DNA of 64,000 nucleotides from Rubrobacter taiwanensis (GCF_004337705.1 NZ_SKBU01000001.1:1-64000); one strand, 5' to 3'. Numbered from the stretch's first letter, positions 16,573-26,368 are shown. Numbers and translations are program-made. The notes: generated by a model not told the origin, from the sequence alone.

Positions 16573-18135
16573 TTACCCTTCTTCCCGGGTGACCCCGTTG
16601 ACGCCGTACTCCAGGCTGTCCACGAGCGCTTGCCAGCTCGCCTCGATGATGTTCTCGCTCACGCCGACCGCTCCCCAGGTCTTCTTGCCGTCGGTGGAGT
16701 CTATGAGGACGCGGGTGGTGGCGGCGGTCGCCCGGTGCTCGTCCAGGATGCGCACCTTGTAGTTGGAGAGGTGGATGTTCCTGAGCTCCGGGTAGTGGGG
16801 CTCTATGGCCCGGCGCAGGGCGGCGTCCAGCGCGTTCACCGGACCGTTGCCCTCGGCAGTAGAGATGACCCGCTTGCCGTCCACTACCAGCTTGATGGTC
16901 GCCTCCACCGTCGTCTCCCCGTCGGCCCGCTTCTCGGAGATTATCCGGAAGCTCTCAAGCGTGAAGAGCCGCCGCGCCTCTCCGGTGGTGCGCGCGATGA
17001 GAAGCGCGAGCGAGGCATCGGCCGCTTCGTAGTGGTAGCCCTCGTGCTCCTTCTGCTTGATGGCGCGCAGCACCGCGGTCACATCGCCCGGGTCCAGGCC
17101 CAGCTCCTCGGCTTTCCGGCGCACCGTGTTCTTGCCCGAGAGCTCCCCGACCGGCATCCGCCGGGCGTTGCCGACCGCTTCGGGCGGGACGTGCTCGTAG
17201 GTTCTCGGGTCCTGGGTTATGCCGTCTACGTGCAGCCCGCCCTTGTGGGCGAAGGCGCTGCGGCCCACGTAGGGCCGGTGGGCGTCCGGCGTAATATTCA
17301 CCAGCTCGGAGATGTAGTTGGCTGTCTCGGTCAGGCGTGCGAGCTGCTCGTCGCTCACCACCCGCAGCCCCATCTTGAGCTGGAGGTTGGCGATGGTGGT
17401 TATGAGGTCGCAGTTGCCGCAGCGTTCCCCGATCCCGTTCGCCGTCCCCTGCACGTGTGTAGCCCCGGCCTCGACCGCCGCCAGGGCATTGGCCACCCCG
17501 CAGCCGGCGTCGTTGTGGGTGTGTATCCCGATCTCCACACCGGGGAACTCTTGCACCGTGCGGCTTACCACGGCCTTGAGCTCCGTGGGGAGCGTGCCGC
17601 CGTTGGTGTCGCAGAGGACGAGGGTCGTCGCCCCCGCCCCGGCCGCGGCGCGCAGCACGGCGAGTGCGTACTCCGGATTGGCCCGGAAGCCGTCGAAGTA
17701 GTGCTCGGCGTCGAAGATGACCTCCTTGCCCGCCTCCACCAGGTAGGCCACCGTGTCCCGGACGCTCTTAAGGTTCTCCTCCGGCGAGACGCGCAGCACC
17801 CTCTCTACATGGAAGTCCCAGCTCTTGGCGACGATGCACGCCACGGGCGCGGAGAGTTCGGTGAGTAGAGAGACGGCCGGGTCGTCCGCTGCCGCCACGC
17901 CCCGGCGCCGGGAGCGGGAGAAGGCCACGAGCTTGGCGTGCCCGAGCTCCGGCTGCTCGAAGCTGCGGAAGAACTCCAGGTCCTTCGGGTTGGAGGCCGG
18001 GAAGCCCGCCTCGATGTAGTGGACGCCTAAAGTGTCCAGCCGGCGCGCGATGCGCGCCTTGTCCTCGATGGTGAGCGTCACACCCTCGCGCTGGGTCCCG
18101 TCCCTCAGGGTGGTGTCGAACAGCTTTACGGTCAT
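16573..18135 (-). CDS. cimA: (R)-citramalate synthase
   Basis: 520 residues of the alpha-isopropylmalate/homocitrate synthase superfamily. [17 protein letters not shown] and HYIEAGFPASNPKD are CimA rather than LeuA signatures, GIHTHNDAGCGVANAL holds the metal-binding histidines, and the C-terminal regulatory LeuA dimer domain is present. It condenses pyruvate with acetyl-CoA to start isoleucine synthesis without threonine. It is the last gene of the branched-chain operon, its ATG overlapping the leuB stop by 4 bases. Confidence 0.92.
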   Translation of the reverse strand: MTVKLFDTTLRDGTQREGVTLTIEDKARIARRLDTLGVHYIEAGFPASNPKDLEFFRSFEQPELGHAKLVAFSRSRRRGVAAADDPAVSLLTELSAPVACIVAKSWDFHVERVLRVSPEENLKSVRDTVAYLVEAGKEVIFDAEHYFDGFRANPEYALAVLRAAAGAGATTLVLCDTNGGTLPTELKAVVSRTVQEFPGVEIGIHTHNDAGCGVANALAAVEAGATHVQGTANGIGERCGNCDLITTIANLQLKMGLRVVSDEQLARLTETANYISELVNITPDAHRPYVGRSAFAHKGGLHVDGITQDPRTYEHVPPEAVGNARRMPVGELSGKNTVRRKAEELGLDPGDVTAVLRAIKQKEHEGYHYEAADASLALLIARTTGEARRLFTLESFRIISEKRADGETTVEATIKLVVDGKRVISTAEGNGPVNALDAALRRAIEPHYPELRNIHLSNYKVRILDEHRATAATTRVLIDSTDGKKTWGAVGVSENIIEASWQALVDSLEYGVNGVTREEG

Positions 18136-19193
18136 ACCCTCGCCTCCGCCGCTATGCGCTCCGTTACCGCTCTGGTGGCCTGCTCCGTGGTCGCCCGACC
18201 GCCGAGGTCGGGCGTCATAATTCGGTCTTCGAGTGCGCCAGAGACGGCGCGCTCCACGGCGGCCGCGGCCTCCGGCTCGTCCAGGGAGTAGCGGAGCAGC
18301 ATCGCCGCCGAGAGGATGGCGGCGTAGGGGTTCGCGATTCCCTGCCCGGCGATGTCCGGGGCGCTGCCGTGCACCGGCTCGTAGATGCCGGTGGAGCCCG
18401 CCTCGCCCAGAGAGGCGCTCGGCAGCATCCCGAGCGACCCGGTGAGCATCGCCGCTTCATCGGAGAGGATGTCTCCGAACATGTTCTCGGTGAGCACCAC
18501 GTCGAAGCGGCCGGGGTCCCGGACCAGGACCATCGCCGCCGCGTCCACCAGCAGGTGGTCCAGCTCCACCTCCGGGTAGTCCGCCGCAACTTCCTCTACC
18601 ACTCTGCGCCACAGGCGGCTGGTGGCCAGGATGTTGGATTTATCTACCGAAGTGACTCGCCCCCGGCGCAGCTTCGCCGCCTCGAACGCCACCCGCGCCA
18701 CGCGCTCGACCTCCTCCCTCGAGTATTCGCAGAGGTCGCTGGCGTAGTCGTCGCCCTCCCGCTTCTCCCCGAAGTAGATGCCGCCGGTGAGCTCGCGCAC
18801 GATGAGCAGATCCACGCCCTCCAGCACCTCCGGCTTGAGGGTGGAGGCGCCCGCGAGCGCCGGGATGGCGGCCACCGGCCGCAGGTTGGCGAACGCCCCG
18901 AGCTCCCGGCGCAGCCTCAGGAGCGCCCGCTCGGGGCGCACCGGGGCGTTATCGAAGTCCGGGTGGCCGACCGCCCCGAGCAGCACGGCGCCGGCCTCTT
19001 TCGCCCGGGAGAGGGTCTCCTCCGAGATGGGCTCTCCTCCCTCCCGGATGGCGGCCCCTCCGACCGGGGCCTCCCGGTACTCCAGTGCGAACCCGAAGGC
19101 TTCCGCGGCGGCGTCCAGCGCCTCGCGCGCCGCACCTACGACCTCCGGTCCGATACCGTCGCCGGGCAGGGTGAGGATCGTGTAGGGGGGCAT
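18132..19193 (-). CDS. leuB: 3-isopropylmalate dehydrogenase
   Basis: 353 residues of the isocitrate/isopropylmalate dehydrogenase family. LPGDGIGPEVV starts the protein. PVRPERALLRLRRELGAFANLRPV, VVLTENMFGDILSDEAAM and EPVHGSAPDIAGQGIANP carry the substrate- and metal-binding residues. It oxidises and decarboxylates 3-isopropylmalate in leucine synthesis, and LeuB-type enzymes often also serve 3-methylmalate in the citramalate route, which fits the neighbouring cimA. AAGGAG precedes the ATG; one base separates it from the aminotransferase stop. Confidence 0.94.
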   Translation of the reverse strand: MPPYTILTLPGDGIGPEVVGAAREALDAAAEAFGFALEYREAPVGGAAIREGGEPISEETLSRAKEAGAVLLGAVGHPDFDNAPVRPERALLRLRRELGAFANLRPVAAIPALAGASTLKPEVLEGVDLLIVRELTGGIYFGEKREGDDYASDLCEYSREEVERVARVAFEAAKLRRGRVTSVDKSNILATSRLWRRVVEEVAADYPEVELDHLLVDAAAMVLVRDPGRFDVVLTENMFGDILSDEAAMLTGSLGMLPSASLGEAGSTGIYEPVHGSAPDIAGQGIANPYAAILSAAMLLRYSLDEPEAAAAVERAVSGALEDRIMTPDLGGRATTEQATRAVTERIAAEARV

Positions 19194-19194
19194 A

Positions 19195-20325
19195 TCAGGC
19201 TCCTTCCTGAATCCGGGAGTAGTTCTTTGCGAGGTAGCCCTCCAGCGCCTCCAGACCCGCCGGGAAGTCCCGGCGGCCGAAGCCTATCCTGGCGTGGAAC
19301 GAGTCCGCATCCGGGTAGAGGCTGCCGGGCAGGAGCAGCACGCCCGCGCCCTCCAGCAGCTCCCGGCAGAACCCATCCGCCGGGACCGCGAGCCGCAGGA
19401 ACCCGGTGCACCCGGCCCGGGGGCGGTGCCAGGAGAGGAGGCCGCCGTACTCCTCCAGCACCGGCTCCAGGCGTTCGAGGTTGCTGCGGATGATGCCCAG
19501 GTTGCGCTCCAGGATCCGCTCCTTCGCCCGCAGCGCGATGGTGGAGAGGGTCTCGCTCGGGGCCGAAGCGCAGATGGTGGTGTAGTCCTTGAGCGCGGCG
19601 GTCCGGGCCAGCAGCTCGCGGTCCCGGCTCGCCAGCCACCCGATGCGCAGCCCTGCAAGCCCGAAGGCCTTGCTCATCACCCCGATGGAGACCGCCCGGC
19701 CGTCCAGCTCGCAGGCGGCCGGCAGGCGGGCCTCCGGCTCGTACTCCAGCAGGCGGTAGACCTCGTCGGAGACGAGCCGCACGCCCTTCCCGGCGCACAG
19801 CTCGACCAGCTCGCGGAAGAAGCCTTCGTCCGGCAGGTAGCCGGTGGGGTTGTGGGGGAAGTTGACGACGGCCGCCCGGGCGTTCTCACCCGCGAGCCGG
19901 CGCAGCCCGTCCAGATCCCAGCCCGCGCCCTCGCGCAGTCGCCAGGGGACGACCTCGCACCCGAGCGCGCGGGAGAGCTCGTGCAGCGACTGGTAGGCCG
20001 GGGCGGTGTAGACGACCCGGTCGCCGGGGGCGAGCAGGGCGTGGGTGAGGAGGAAGATCGCCTCCTCCGCCCCGCTCGTCACCAGCACGTCCTCCGGTTT
20101 TAGCCCTCTGTAGAGGCGGGCTATCTCCTCGCGCAGCAGCGGGTGCCCGGCCGGCTCGGTGTAGCCCAGAGAGAGATTCTCCCACAGCACGCGGCTCCCG
20201 GTGTCGGCGAGCTCCAGCAGCTCGTTCAGCTTCACGGGCTCGCAGTCCGAGGCGCACAGCAGGTGGGGAACCGAGAACTCGTGCTCGGCGAAGAAGCGTT
20301 CGAGCCGGAAAGGGCGTGGCCGCAA
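19195..20325 (-). CDS. Class I/II PLP aminotransferase inside the leu operon
   Basis: 376 residues with the fold-type I pattern: VTSGAEEAIFLLTHALL, NFPHNPTG, the aspartate and tyrosine of LVSDEVYRLLEYEPE, the PLP lysine in GVMSKAFGLAGLRIGW and a final arginine in HARIGFGRRDFP. It is not the class IV branched-chain aminotransferase, which is present separately as ilvE. It is sandwiched between leuA and leuB with single-base gaps, so it is cotranscribed, and may take part in amino acid exchange with branched-chain keto acids. That role is inference. TTG start with AGGAAG 10 bases upstream. Confidence 0.85.
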   Translation of the reverse strand: MRPRPFRLERFFAEHEFSVPHLLCASDCEPVKLNELLELADTGSRVLWENLSLGYTEPAGHPLLREEIARLYRGLKPEDVLVTSGAEEAIFLLTHALLAPGDRVVYTAPAYQSLHELSRALGCEVVPWRLREGAGWDLDGLRRLAGENARAAVVNFPHNPTGYLPDEGFFRELVELCAGKGVRLVSDEVYRLLEYEPEARLPAACELDGRAVSIGVMSKAFGLAGLRIGWLASRDRELLARTAALKDYTTICASAPSETLSTIALRAKERILERNLGIIRSNLERLEPVLEEYGGLLSWHRPRAGCTGFLRLAVPADGFCRELLEGAGVLLLPGSLYPDADSFHARIGFGRRDFPAGLEALEGYLAKNYSRIQEGA

Positions 20326-20326
20326 G

Positions 20327-21862
20327 CTAGATCGCTTCCTGGGTCACCCGGGCTCCGGAGCGGTTCGCCACATACACGTTCGCGGCCCGCACGTATGCCC
20401 GGGCCGCCGCCTCCACCACGTCCTGCGAGAGGCCGCGGCCGGAGCACTCCTCGCCCTCGAACTCCACGCGCACCCGGACCTCGCCCAGGGCGTCCTTGCC
20501 GCCGGTCACGGCGTCGATGCGGAACTCCTTGAGCCGGCCCTTGATGCCGGTGGCGGCGTCTATGGCCTTGAAGACCGCGTCCACCGGCCCCTCGCCCTCG
20601 GCCTCGGCCTCGTAGGTGCCGTTCTCGGCGTGGGAGATCGTGACGGCGGCCCGGCTCTGGCGGTCGCTCGCGGCCACAACCCGGAAGTGAGAGAGCTCGA
20701 ACTTGCCCTCGAAGGAGCCGACCTGGTCTACGGCTATGGCCTCCAGGTCCGCGGCGGTTACGGCCTTGTTGTCCGCTATCTCCTTGAACTGCCGGAACGC
20801 CCGGTTCAGGGCGTCGCCCTCCAGGTGGTAGCCCAGCTCCTCGAACGCCTCTTTGAGCGCGTGGCGGCCGGAGTGCTTGCCGAGGAAGATGTTGTTCCCG
20901 TCCAGCCCGATGTCCTGGGGGACCATGATCTCGAAGGTGCGGCGGTCCTTGAGCACGCCGTCCTGGTGGATGCCGGACTCGTGCGCGAACGCGTTGCGGC
21001 CGACCACGGCCTTGTTCGGCGGGACCTCATATCCGGTCATGTTGGAGACCATCCGGCTCGTGTTGGCGAGCTGGCGGGTATCCACGCCGACCTCCACGCC
21101 GTAGAAGTCCTTCCGGGTAGCGAGCGCCATGACCACCTCCTCCAGCGAGGCGTTCCCGGCCCGCTCCCCGATGCCGTTGACCGCCACCTCGACCTGGGTG
21201 GCCCCGGCCTCGACCCCGGCCAGCGTGTTGGCGACCGCCATGCCCAGGTCGTCGTGGCAGTGCACCGAGAGGGTGCGCTCCTTGAGCTCCGGGACGCGCT
21301 GCTGCAGCTCCTTCAGCAGCGCGGCGAACTCCGCCGGCGTGGTGTAGCCGACGGTGTCGGCGATGTTGATCACGTCCGCCCCGGCCTCCACGGCGGCGGC
21401 GACCACCTCCGAGAGGTAGCCGATCTCCGTCCGCGTCGCGTCCATCGGGGAGAACTCCACGTCCGGCGCGAGGCTCTTGGCGAAGCGCACCGCTTCGGCC
21501 GCCTCCTTTACCACCTGCTCGCGGCTGGAGCGCATCTGGTACTCGATGTGCAGATCCGAGGTGCCGACGAAGGTGTGGATGCGGGGCTTCCCGGCCCATT
21601 TTACGGCCTCCCAGGCCCGCTCGATGTCCGGAAACTTCACGCGGGCGAGGCCCGCTACCGCCGGTCCCCGCACCTCGGCGGCTATCCGGCTTACCGCTTC
21701 GAAGTCCCCCTCGCTGGTGATTGGGAAGCCGGCCTCGATCACATCTACCTTCAGCCGGGCGAGCTGGTGGGCTATCTCTACCTTCTCCTCCACGGAGAGC
21801 GAGATCCCGGGGGACTGCTCGCCGTCGCGGAGTGTGGTGTCGAAGATCTGTACGCGCCGCAT
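20327..21862 (-). CDS. leuA: 2-isopropylmalate synthase
   Basis: 511 residues. [32 protein letters not shown] and [18 protein letters not shown] mark LeuA with its metal-binding histidines. The last 130 residues form the leucine-sensing regulatory domain. It condenses 2-oxoisovalerate with acetyl-CoA, the committed step to leucine. The open frame extends 10 codons upstream, but AAAGGAGGAG lies 9 bases before this ATG and inside that extension, which decides the start. That ribosome site is complementary to the leader-peptide region upstream (see regulatory entry), so both protein feedback and translational control are likely. Confidence 0.94.
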   Translation of the reverse strand: MRRVQIFDTTLRDGEQSPGISLSVEEKVEIAHQLARLKVDVIEAGFPITSEGDFEAVSRIAAEVRGPAVAGLARVKFPDIERAWEAVKWAGKPRIHTFVGTSDLHIEYQMRSSREQVVKEAAEAVRFAKSLAPDVEFSPMDATRTEIGYLSEVVAAAVEAGADVINIADTVGYTTPAEFAALLKELQQRVPELKERTLSVHCHDDLGMAVANTLAGVEAGATQVEVAVNGIGERAGNASLEEVVMALATRKDFYGVEVGVDTRQLANTSRMVSNMTGYEVPPNKAVVGRNAFAHESGIHQDGVLKDRRTFEIMVPQDIGLDGNNIFLGKHSGRHALKEAFEELGYHLEGDALNRAFRQFKEIADNKAVTAADLEAIAVDQVGSFEGKFELSHFRVVAASDRQSRAAVTISHAENGTYEAEAEGEGPVDAVFKAIDAATGIKGRLKEFRIDAVTGGKDALGEVRVRVEFEGEECSGRGLSQDVVEAAARAYVRAANVYVANRSGARVTQEAI

Positions 21863-22012
21863 TCTCTCTCTCCTCCTTTGCGCTTGCGACAAGATTCAGA
21901 ACCGCGGGCGGGTGGCCGCCGGTGCCCGGCTACAGGCCGGGCGGGGTAATTCGGCCGGCGGCCACCCCGGATAGTCGTCGTAGGCGCGTGTGGAGGAGGG
22001 AGCGCATCTTCT
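21863..22012 (-). promoter_or_regulatory. leuA leader: nested hairpins and anti-ribosome-site sequence
   Basis: The 150-base gap between ilvE and leuA contains a 13-bp perfect stem (21910-21922 with 21955-21967) that encloses a 7-bp hairpin (GCCCGGC, loop of 5, GCCGGGC; 21924-21942). Near its 5' end the transcript reads UCCCUCCUCC (plus-strand positions 21992-22001), complementary at 9 of 10 positions to the leuA ribosome site GGAGGAGAGA (21867-21876). The anti-ribosome-site bases are also leucine codons of a leader peptide. The layout fits ribosome-controlled leuA expression, comparable with leader-peptide systems described for actinobacterial leuA. Confidence 0.55.
21930..22007 (-). CDS. 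leuA leader peptide (25 codons, leucine-rich)
   Basis: The ATG lies 5 bases after the ilvE stop. The peptide starts MRSLLHTRLRRLS and ends TPPGL, with five leucines among 25 residues, two of them encoded by CTA, a codon uncommon in such GC-rich DNA. The stop codon falls in the loop of the inner hairpin, so a ribosome finishing the peptide would break the outer stem. Translation would probably be coupled to ilvE because no strong ribosome site precedes it. Confidence 0.5.
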   Translation of the reverse strand: MRSLLHTRLRRLSGVAAGRITPPGL

Positions 22013-22977
22013 CTAGGAGGCTGCCGCCCGCTCCCTGTGCGCGGTCTCCACGGGGACCGTCCAGTGCTCGTAGTCCGGGTTGTCTCCGCGCGCGGCCCGG
22101 AAGTACGCTTCCTGCAGCCGGCCCGTGATGGGGCCCATCTCACCGCTGCCCACGGGCCGGTGGTCTATCTCGACGACGGGTGCGATCTGGTACCCGGTCC
22201 CGGTCAGGAAGACCTCGTCGGCTGCGTAGAGCTCGGTCCGGTCTATGTCGCGCTCGACGACCTCTATGCCCCACTCGCGCTCCAGCAGCTCCATGACCGC
22301 GTCCCGGGTGATGCCCTCCAGGATGTCCGCGGTGAGCGGCGGGGTTACGACCTCGCCCCGGCGCACGATGAAGATGTTCGCCGCGCTGGCCTCGGAGACG
22401 GTGCCTTCTTGCGTGAGGAAGATGGCGTCGTCGAAGCCGGCCTTCTGGGCGTCGTCCACCGCGAGCGCCGTATTGATGTACGCGCCGGTCAGCTTGCAGC
22501 GGGCCGGGATGGCGTTGTCCGGGATGCGCCGCCAAGAGGCCACGCAGCACCGGAGGCCCGTGAGCTCCACGTAGTTGCCCATCGGGACGGTGAAGATCGA
22601 GAGCGAGGACTTAAGCCCGCTCAGCTTTACGCCGATTGACTCCGCGGACTTGAACGCCAGCGGCCGGATGTAGGTGTCCACCCGGGGCGCATTGCGGCGC
22701 AAAATCTCCAGCGTCACCTCGCACAGATCGTCCACCGAGAGCCCGGGGTCTATGCGCATCAGCTTGCACGAGTTGGCGAACCGCTCGTAGTGCTCGCGCA
22801 GCTTGAGGACCCTCAGCTCCTGCCGCTCCGGATTCCAGTAGGCACGGATGCCCTCGAAGACGCCCGTGCCGTAGTTGAGCGCGTTGGCGGCGGGGGAGAG
22901 GCGCACCTCTCCGAGCCGCACGAACTCGCCGTCGAAGTACGACCAGTCTCCGTCCGAGACCGCGAAGGCCTTCCTGC

Positions 22978-22981
<4 letters not shown>
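22013..22981 (-). CDS. ilvE: Branched-chain amino acid aminotransferase (class IV)
   Basis: 322 residues. [24 protein letters not shown], then [22 protein letters not shown] and [13 protein letters not shown] are the class IV BCAT hallmarks, including the PLP lysine in CKLTGAY and the glutamate in the SEAS loop. It performs the last step of valine, leucine and isoleucine synthesis. The start ATG overlaps the ilvC TGA by 4 bases. The open frame continues far upstream inside ilvC, but that part is out of frame with the real gene there. Confidence 0.94.
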
Positions 22982-23985
<1,004 letters not shown>

Positions 23986-23987
23986 CT

Positions 23988-24365
23988 CTAGCAAGCTCCT
24001 TTCCCGGGCCGGGCCACCGGGCCCAGCCGCACCGCGTCTTCGACCTCGTTCTCCGCGAGCCACCGCTCCACGTACTCCGGGCTGCCGGAGACCGCCTCGC
24101 ACCTGCCGTCCGCCCGCACCAGCGCGACCTCCTCAAGATCCGCCACCACGCCGGCCTCCGAGACGTCCTCCAGACCGGAGAGCAGGGCCGCGTAGCGGCG
24201 GGCGGTCTCCCCTTCGCAGTCCAGCACGACGGTCACCCGGACCTCCGCGCCATTGCGCGCCAGGGTGAGGCCCTCGACCGGCATGCGCTTGTTCTGCAGC
24301 GTCATCGAGAGCCGGTTGAGGGCGAGGAGGCCGCCGCAGAGGCGTATCTCCAGCGCGCTAGGCAT
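23988..24365 (-). CDS. ilvN: Short, divergent acetolactate synthase regulatory subunit (ACT domain)
   Basis: 125 residues, shorter than the usual 160-170 of IlvN/IlvH and closer to Ilv[24 protein letters not shown] fits the start of an ACT domain in acetolactate synthase small subunits, but the second half departs from the family and the usual LAREL catalytic-activation region is not recognisable. Position between ilvB (8-base overlap) and ilvC supports the assignment. It would bind the large subunit and may mediate valine feedback; whether it still does is uncertain. Confidence 0.7.
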   Translation of the reverse strand: MPSALEIRLCGGLLALNRLSMTLQNKRMPVEGLTLARNGAEVRVTVVLDCEGETARRYAALLSGLEDVSEAGVVADLEEVALVRADGRCEAVSGSPEYVERWLAENEVEDAVRLGPVARPGKGAC

Positions 24366-26052
24366 CGTCCTCCTCGATCATCTCCGCGACGCTCATGCCG
24401 CTCGGGATCATGGGGTAGACGTTCTGCTCGGGGTCTATGTGGAAGTCCAGGATCGTAAACCCCTCGCGCTCTTCGGCCCAGCGCACGACCCGCTCCACGT
24501 CGTCTCCCTCCCGGACGGTGCGCCCGGTGAGGCCGTAGGCCGCGGCCAGCGTCTCGTAGTCAGGGCCGGTTATGGGGGTCTCGGAGTAGCGCCGGTTGTG
24601 GAAGAACTGCTGCCACTGGCGGACCATCCCCAGATACCCGTTGTTTATGACCGCCACCTTGATGTTCAGCCCGAGGTCCCGGATGGTGGCCAGCTCCTGG
24701 ATGTTCATCTGGATGCCGCCGTCGCCCGCGACGACCCACACGCTCTCCTCCGGGCAGGCAAGCGCCACGCCCATAGCGGCCGGGAGCGCGAACCCCATCG
24801 TGCCCAAACCCCCGCTGGTTATGTGGCTGTTGGGCCTGGTGTAGCGGAAGTGCCGGGCGGCCCACATCTGGTGCTGGCCCACGTCGGTGACGAGCCGCAC
24901 CTCCCCGCCCGTGGCCTCCCGGATGGCCTCCATGATCCGGACCGGACCGAACCTGCCCCGGGCCTCCGCCTCCTTGCGCCGCTCGGGGGCCTGATCCACG
25001 GCCAGCTCCTCACGCCAGGCGCCGCACTCCGGGCTCTTTCGCAGGTGGTTCAGGACGCCGCCCAGGGCGAGCTTCGCGTCCGCCACGATGCCCACCGTCG
25101 GCCGGACGACCTTCCCCATCTCGGACGGGTCCACATCTATGTGGATGACCTTCGCGTTCGGGGCGAACTTTTCGGGGTTGCCCGTGATCCGGTCGTCGAA
25201 CCGCATCCCGACCGCGATGAGGAGGTCCGAACGGTCTATGGCCCGGTTTACGCTCGCCGCGCCGTGCATCCCCGGCATCCCGATGTTGAGCGGGTGGTCG
25301 TCCGGGAAGCAGCTTATGCCGAGCAGGGTGGTGGAGACCGGGATGCCGCAGCGCTCGGCCAGCATCCGCAGCTCCAGCTCCGCCCCGGAGAGCGTGACGC
25401 CGTGCCCGGCCAGGATGATCGGCCGCCGGGCGCGCTCTATGAGCCGGGCCGCCGCCTCCAGCGCCGGGGCCGGGATGGGCGGCGGGGCCTCGCGCAGCTG
25501 CCGGTAACCGTTGCCGCTGACCGCGGCGAACTGCACGTCCTTGGGCACGTCCACCAGCACCGGCCCCGGACGGCCCGAGCGGGCTATGGCGAAGGCCCGC
25601 CGCATCGTCGGGTAGAGCTCCTCCGGTTCCTCAACCAGGAAGGAGTGCTTGGTGACCGGCAGCGTCATGCCGGTCACGTTGGTCTCCTGGAAGGCATCCT
25701 TGCCCATCGCCGCCCGCCCGACCTGGCCCGTGATCGCCACCAGCGGCACCGAGTCCATGTACGCCGTGGCGAGGCCGGTCACCAGGTTCGTCGCTCCGGG
25801 ACCGCTCGTCGCCACGCAGACCCCGACCTTCCCGGTGGCCCGGGCGTAGCCATCGGCGGCGTGCGCCGCGGCCTGCTCGTGGCGCACCAGAACGTGTTTG
25901 AGCGGGTAGTCCACCAGAGCGTCGTAGAAGGGCATGATCGCCCCCCCGGGATACCCGAAGAGGAACTCCACCCCCTCGTCCAGGAGAGCTTCGCACATCG
26001 CTTCGCTGCCGGTGCGCGGGCGGTATTCTATTCCGAAAGCGGTGTTCTCCAC
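24358..26052 (-). CDS. ilvB: Acetolactate synthase large subunit
   Basis: 564 residues of the thiamine-diphosphate acetohydroxyacid synthase family. FGYPGGAIMPFYDAL, RHEQAAAHAADGYARATG with the catalytic glutamate, VATSGPGATNLVTGLA, the middle FAD domain, and GDGGIQMNIQELATIRD with the ThDP motif and downstream NNGYLGMVRQWQ are all present. It makes acetolactate and acetohydroxybutyrate. First gene of the branched-chain operon. GTG start with GGGAG a few bases upstream, preceded by a leader of about 280 bases and a strong promoter. Confidence 0.95.
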   Translation of the reverse strand: MENTAFGIEYRPRTGSEAMCEALLDEGVEFLFGYPGGAIMPFYDALVDYPLKHVLVRHEQAAAHAADGYARATGKVGVCVATSGPGATNLVTGLATAYMDSVPLVAITGQVGRAAMGKDAFQETNVTGMTLPVTKHSFLVEEPEELYPTMRRAFAIARSGRPGPVLVDVPKDVQFAAVSGNGYRQLREAPPPIPAPALEAAARLIERARRPIILAGHGVTLSGAELELRMLAERCGIPVSTTLLGISCFPDDHPLNIGMPGMHGAASVNRAIDRSDLLIAVGMRFDDRITGNPEKFAPNAKVIHIDVDPSEMGKVVRPTVGIVADAKLALGGVLNHLRKSPECGAWREELAVDQAPERRKEAEARGRFGPVRIMEAIREATGGEVRLVTDVGQHQMWAARHFRYTRPNSHITSGGLGTMGFALPAAMGVALACPEESVWVVAGDGGIQMNIQELATIRDLGLNIKVAVINNGYLGMVRQWQQFFHNRRYSETPITGPDYETLAAAYGLTGRTVREGDDVERVVRWAEEREGFTILDFHIDPEQNVYPMIPSGMSVAEMIEEDDA

Positions 26053-26332
26053 TGTTCTCCCATTCCCTCGTCGTGGGTACTCTGCGAGTGCCTGTGCGAA
26101 ATGATTGCGGGGAAGCGCGCCGCGAAGGTTTCAGGCTAGGGTTACGATGCCACCCCGGACCGGTAGGCGAGATAGTCGTCCGCCGATGGTCCGGGGGGCC
26201 TCCCTGGATACTCGCGGGTGAATGGGAGGAGTGAGCTGTTGGGCGCGCTCGCGCTTGAGCGCCGAGACCTGCATCTGCTCCGTTTCCGTTATGTCTGTCA
26301 AGCCTCTCCTAGCTCACTCTTCTGAACGATGC
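26053..26332 (-). promoter_or_regulatory. Structured ilvB leader (attenuator candidate)
   Basis: About 280 bases between the predicted transcription start and ilvB. Two perfect 9-bp complementary pairs are visible: AGCTCACTC at 26311-26319 with GAGTGAGCT at 26229-26237, and CCCCGGACC at 26153-26161 with GGTCCGGGG at 26188-26196. The second pair overlaps the word GGGGTGGCATCG (minus strand), which resembles a T-box antiterminator core. Words GACGACTATC and CCGGGGTGGC recur in the leuA leader. A 47-codon reading frame also lies here. Regulation by branched-chain amino acids or their tRNAs is likely, mechanism undecided. Confidence 0.45.
26131..26274 (-). CDS. Possible ilvB leader peptide (47 codons)
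   Basis: A minus-strand frame starting MQVSALKRER and ending GGIVTLA before TGA. Its last codons are ATC, GTA, ACC, CTA: isoleucine, valine and leucine within four codons, right over the 9-bp stem of the leader. CTA, a rare leucine codon in GC-rich DNA, occurs three times. GGAG lies only 3 bases before the ATG, so initiation would be weak. It could be a chance frame; the codon cluster and a shared RLS segment with the leuA leader peptide are the reasons to list it. Confidence 0.35.
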   Translation of the reverse strand: MQVSALKRERAQQLTPPIHPRVSREAPRTIGGRLSRLPVRGGIVTLA

Positions 26333-26339
26333 TGACAGC

Positions 26340-26368
26340 ACGATATCTGCGATCCCGGAGCTTGTCAA
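26340..26368 (-). promoter_or_regulatory. Promoter of the ilv-leu-cim operon
   Basis: Perfect -35 TTGACA, exactly 17 bases, then TATCGT on the minus strand. Transcription would start near 26333. A second TTGACA at 26296-26301 lacks a matching -10 box. Confidence 0.6.

Noticed and set aside
24253-26139. 628-codon plus-strand open frame opposite ilvB
   Set aside because: A shadow of ilvB caused by high third-position GC; no domain or motif can be read in it.
26053-26332. Confident T-box call before ilvB
   Set aside because: Only one word resembles the antiterminator core; no stem I, specifier loop or terminator with T run could be assigned, so it is kept as an undecided leader.
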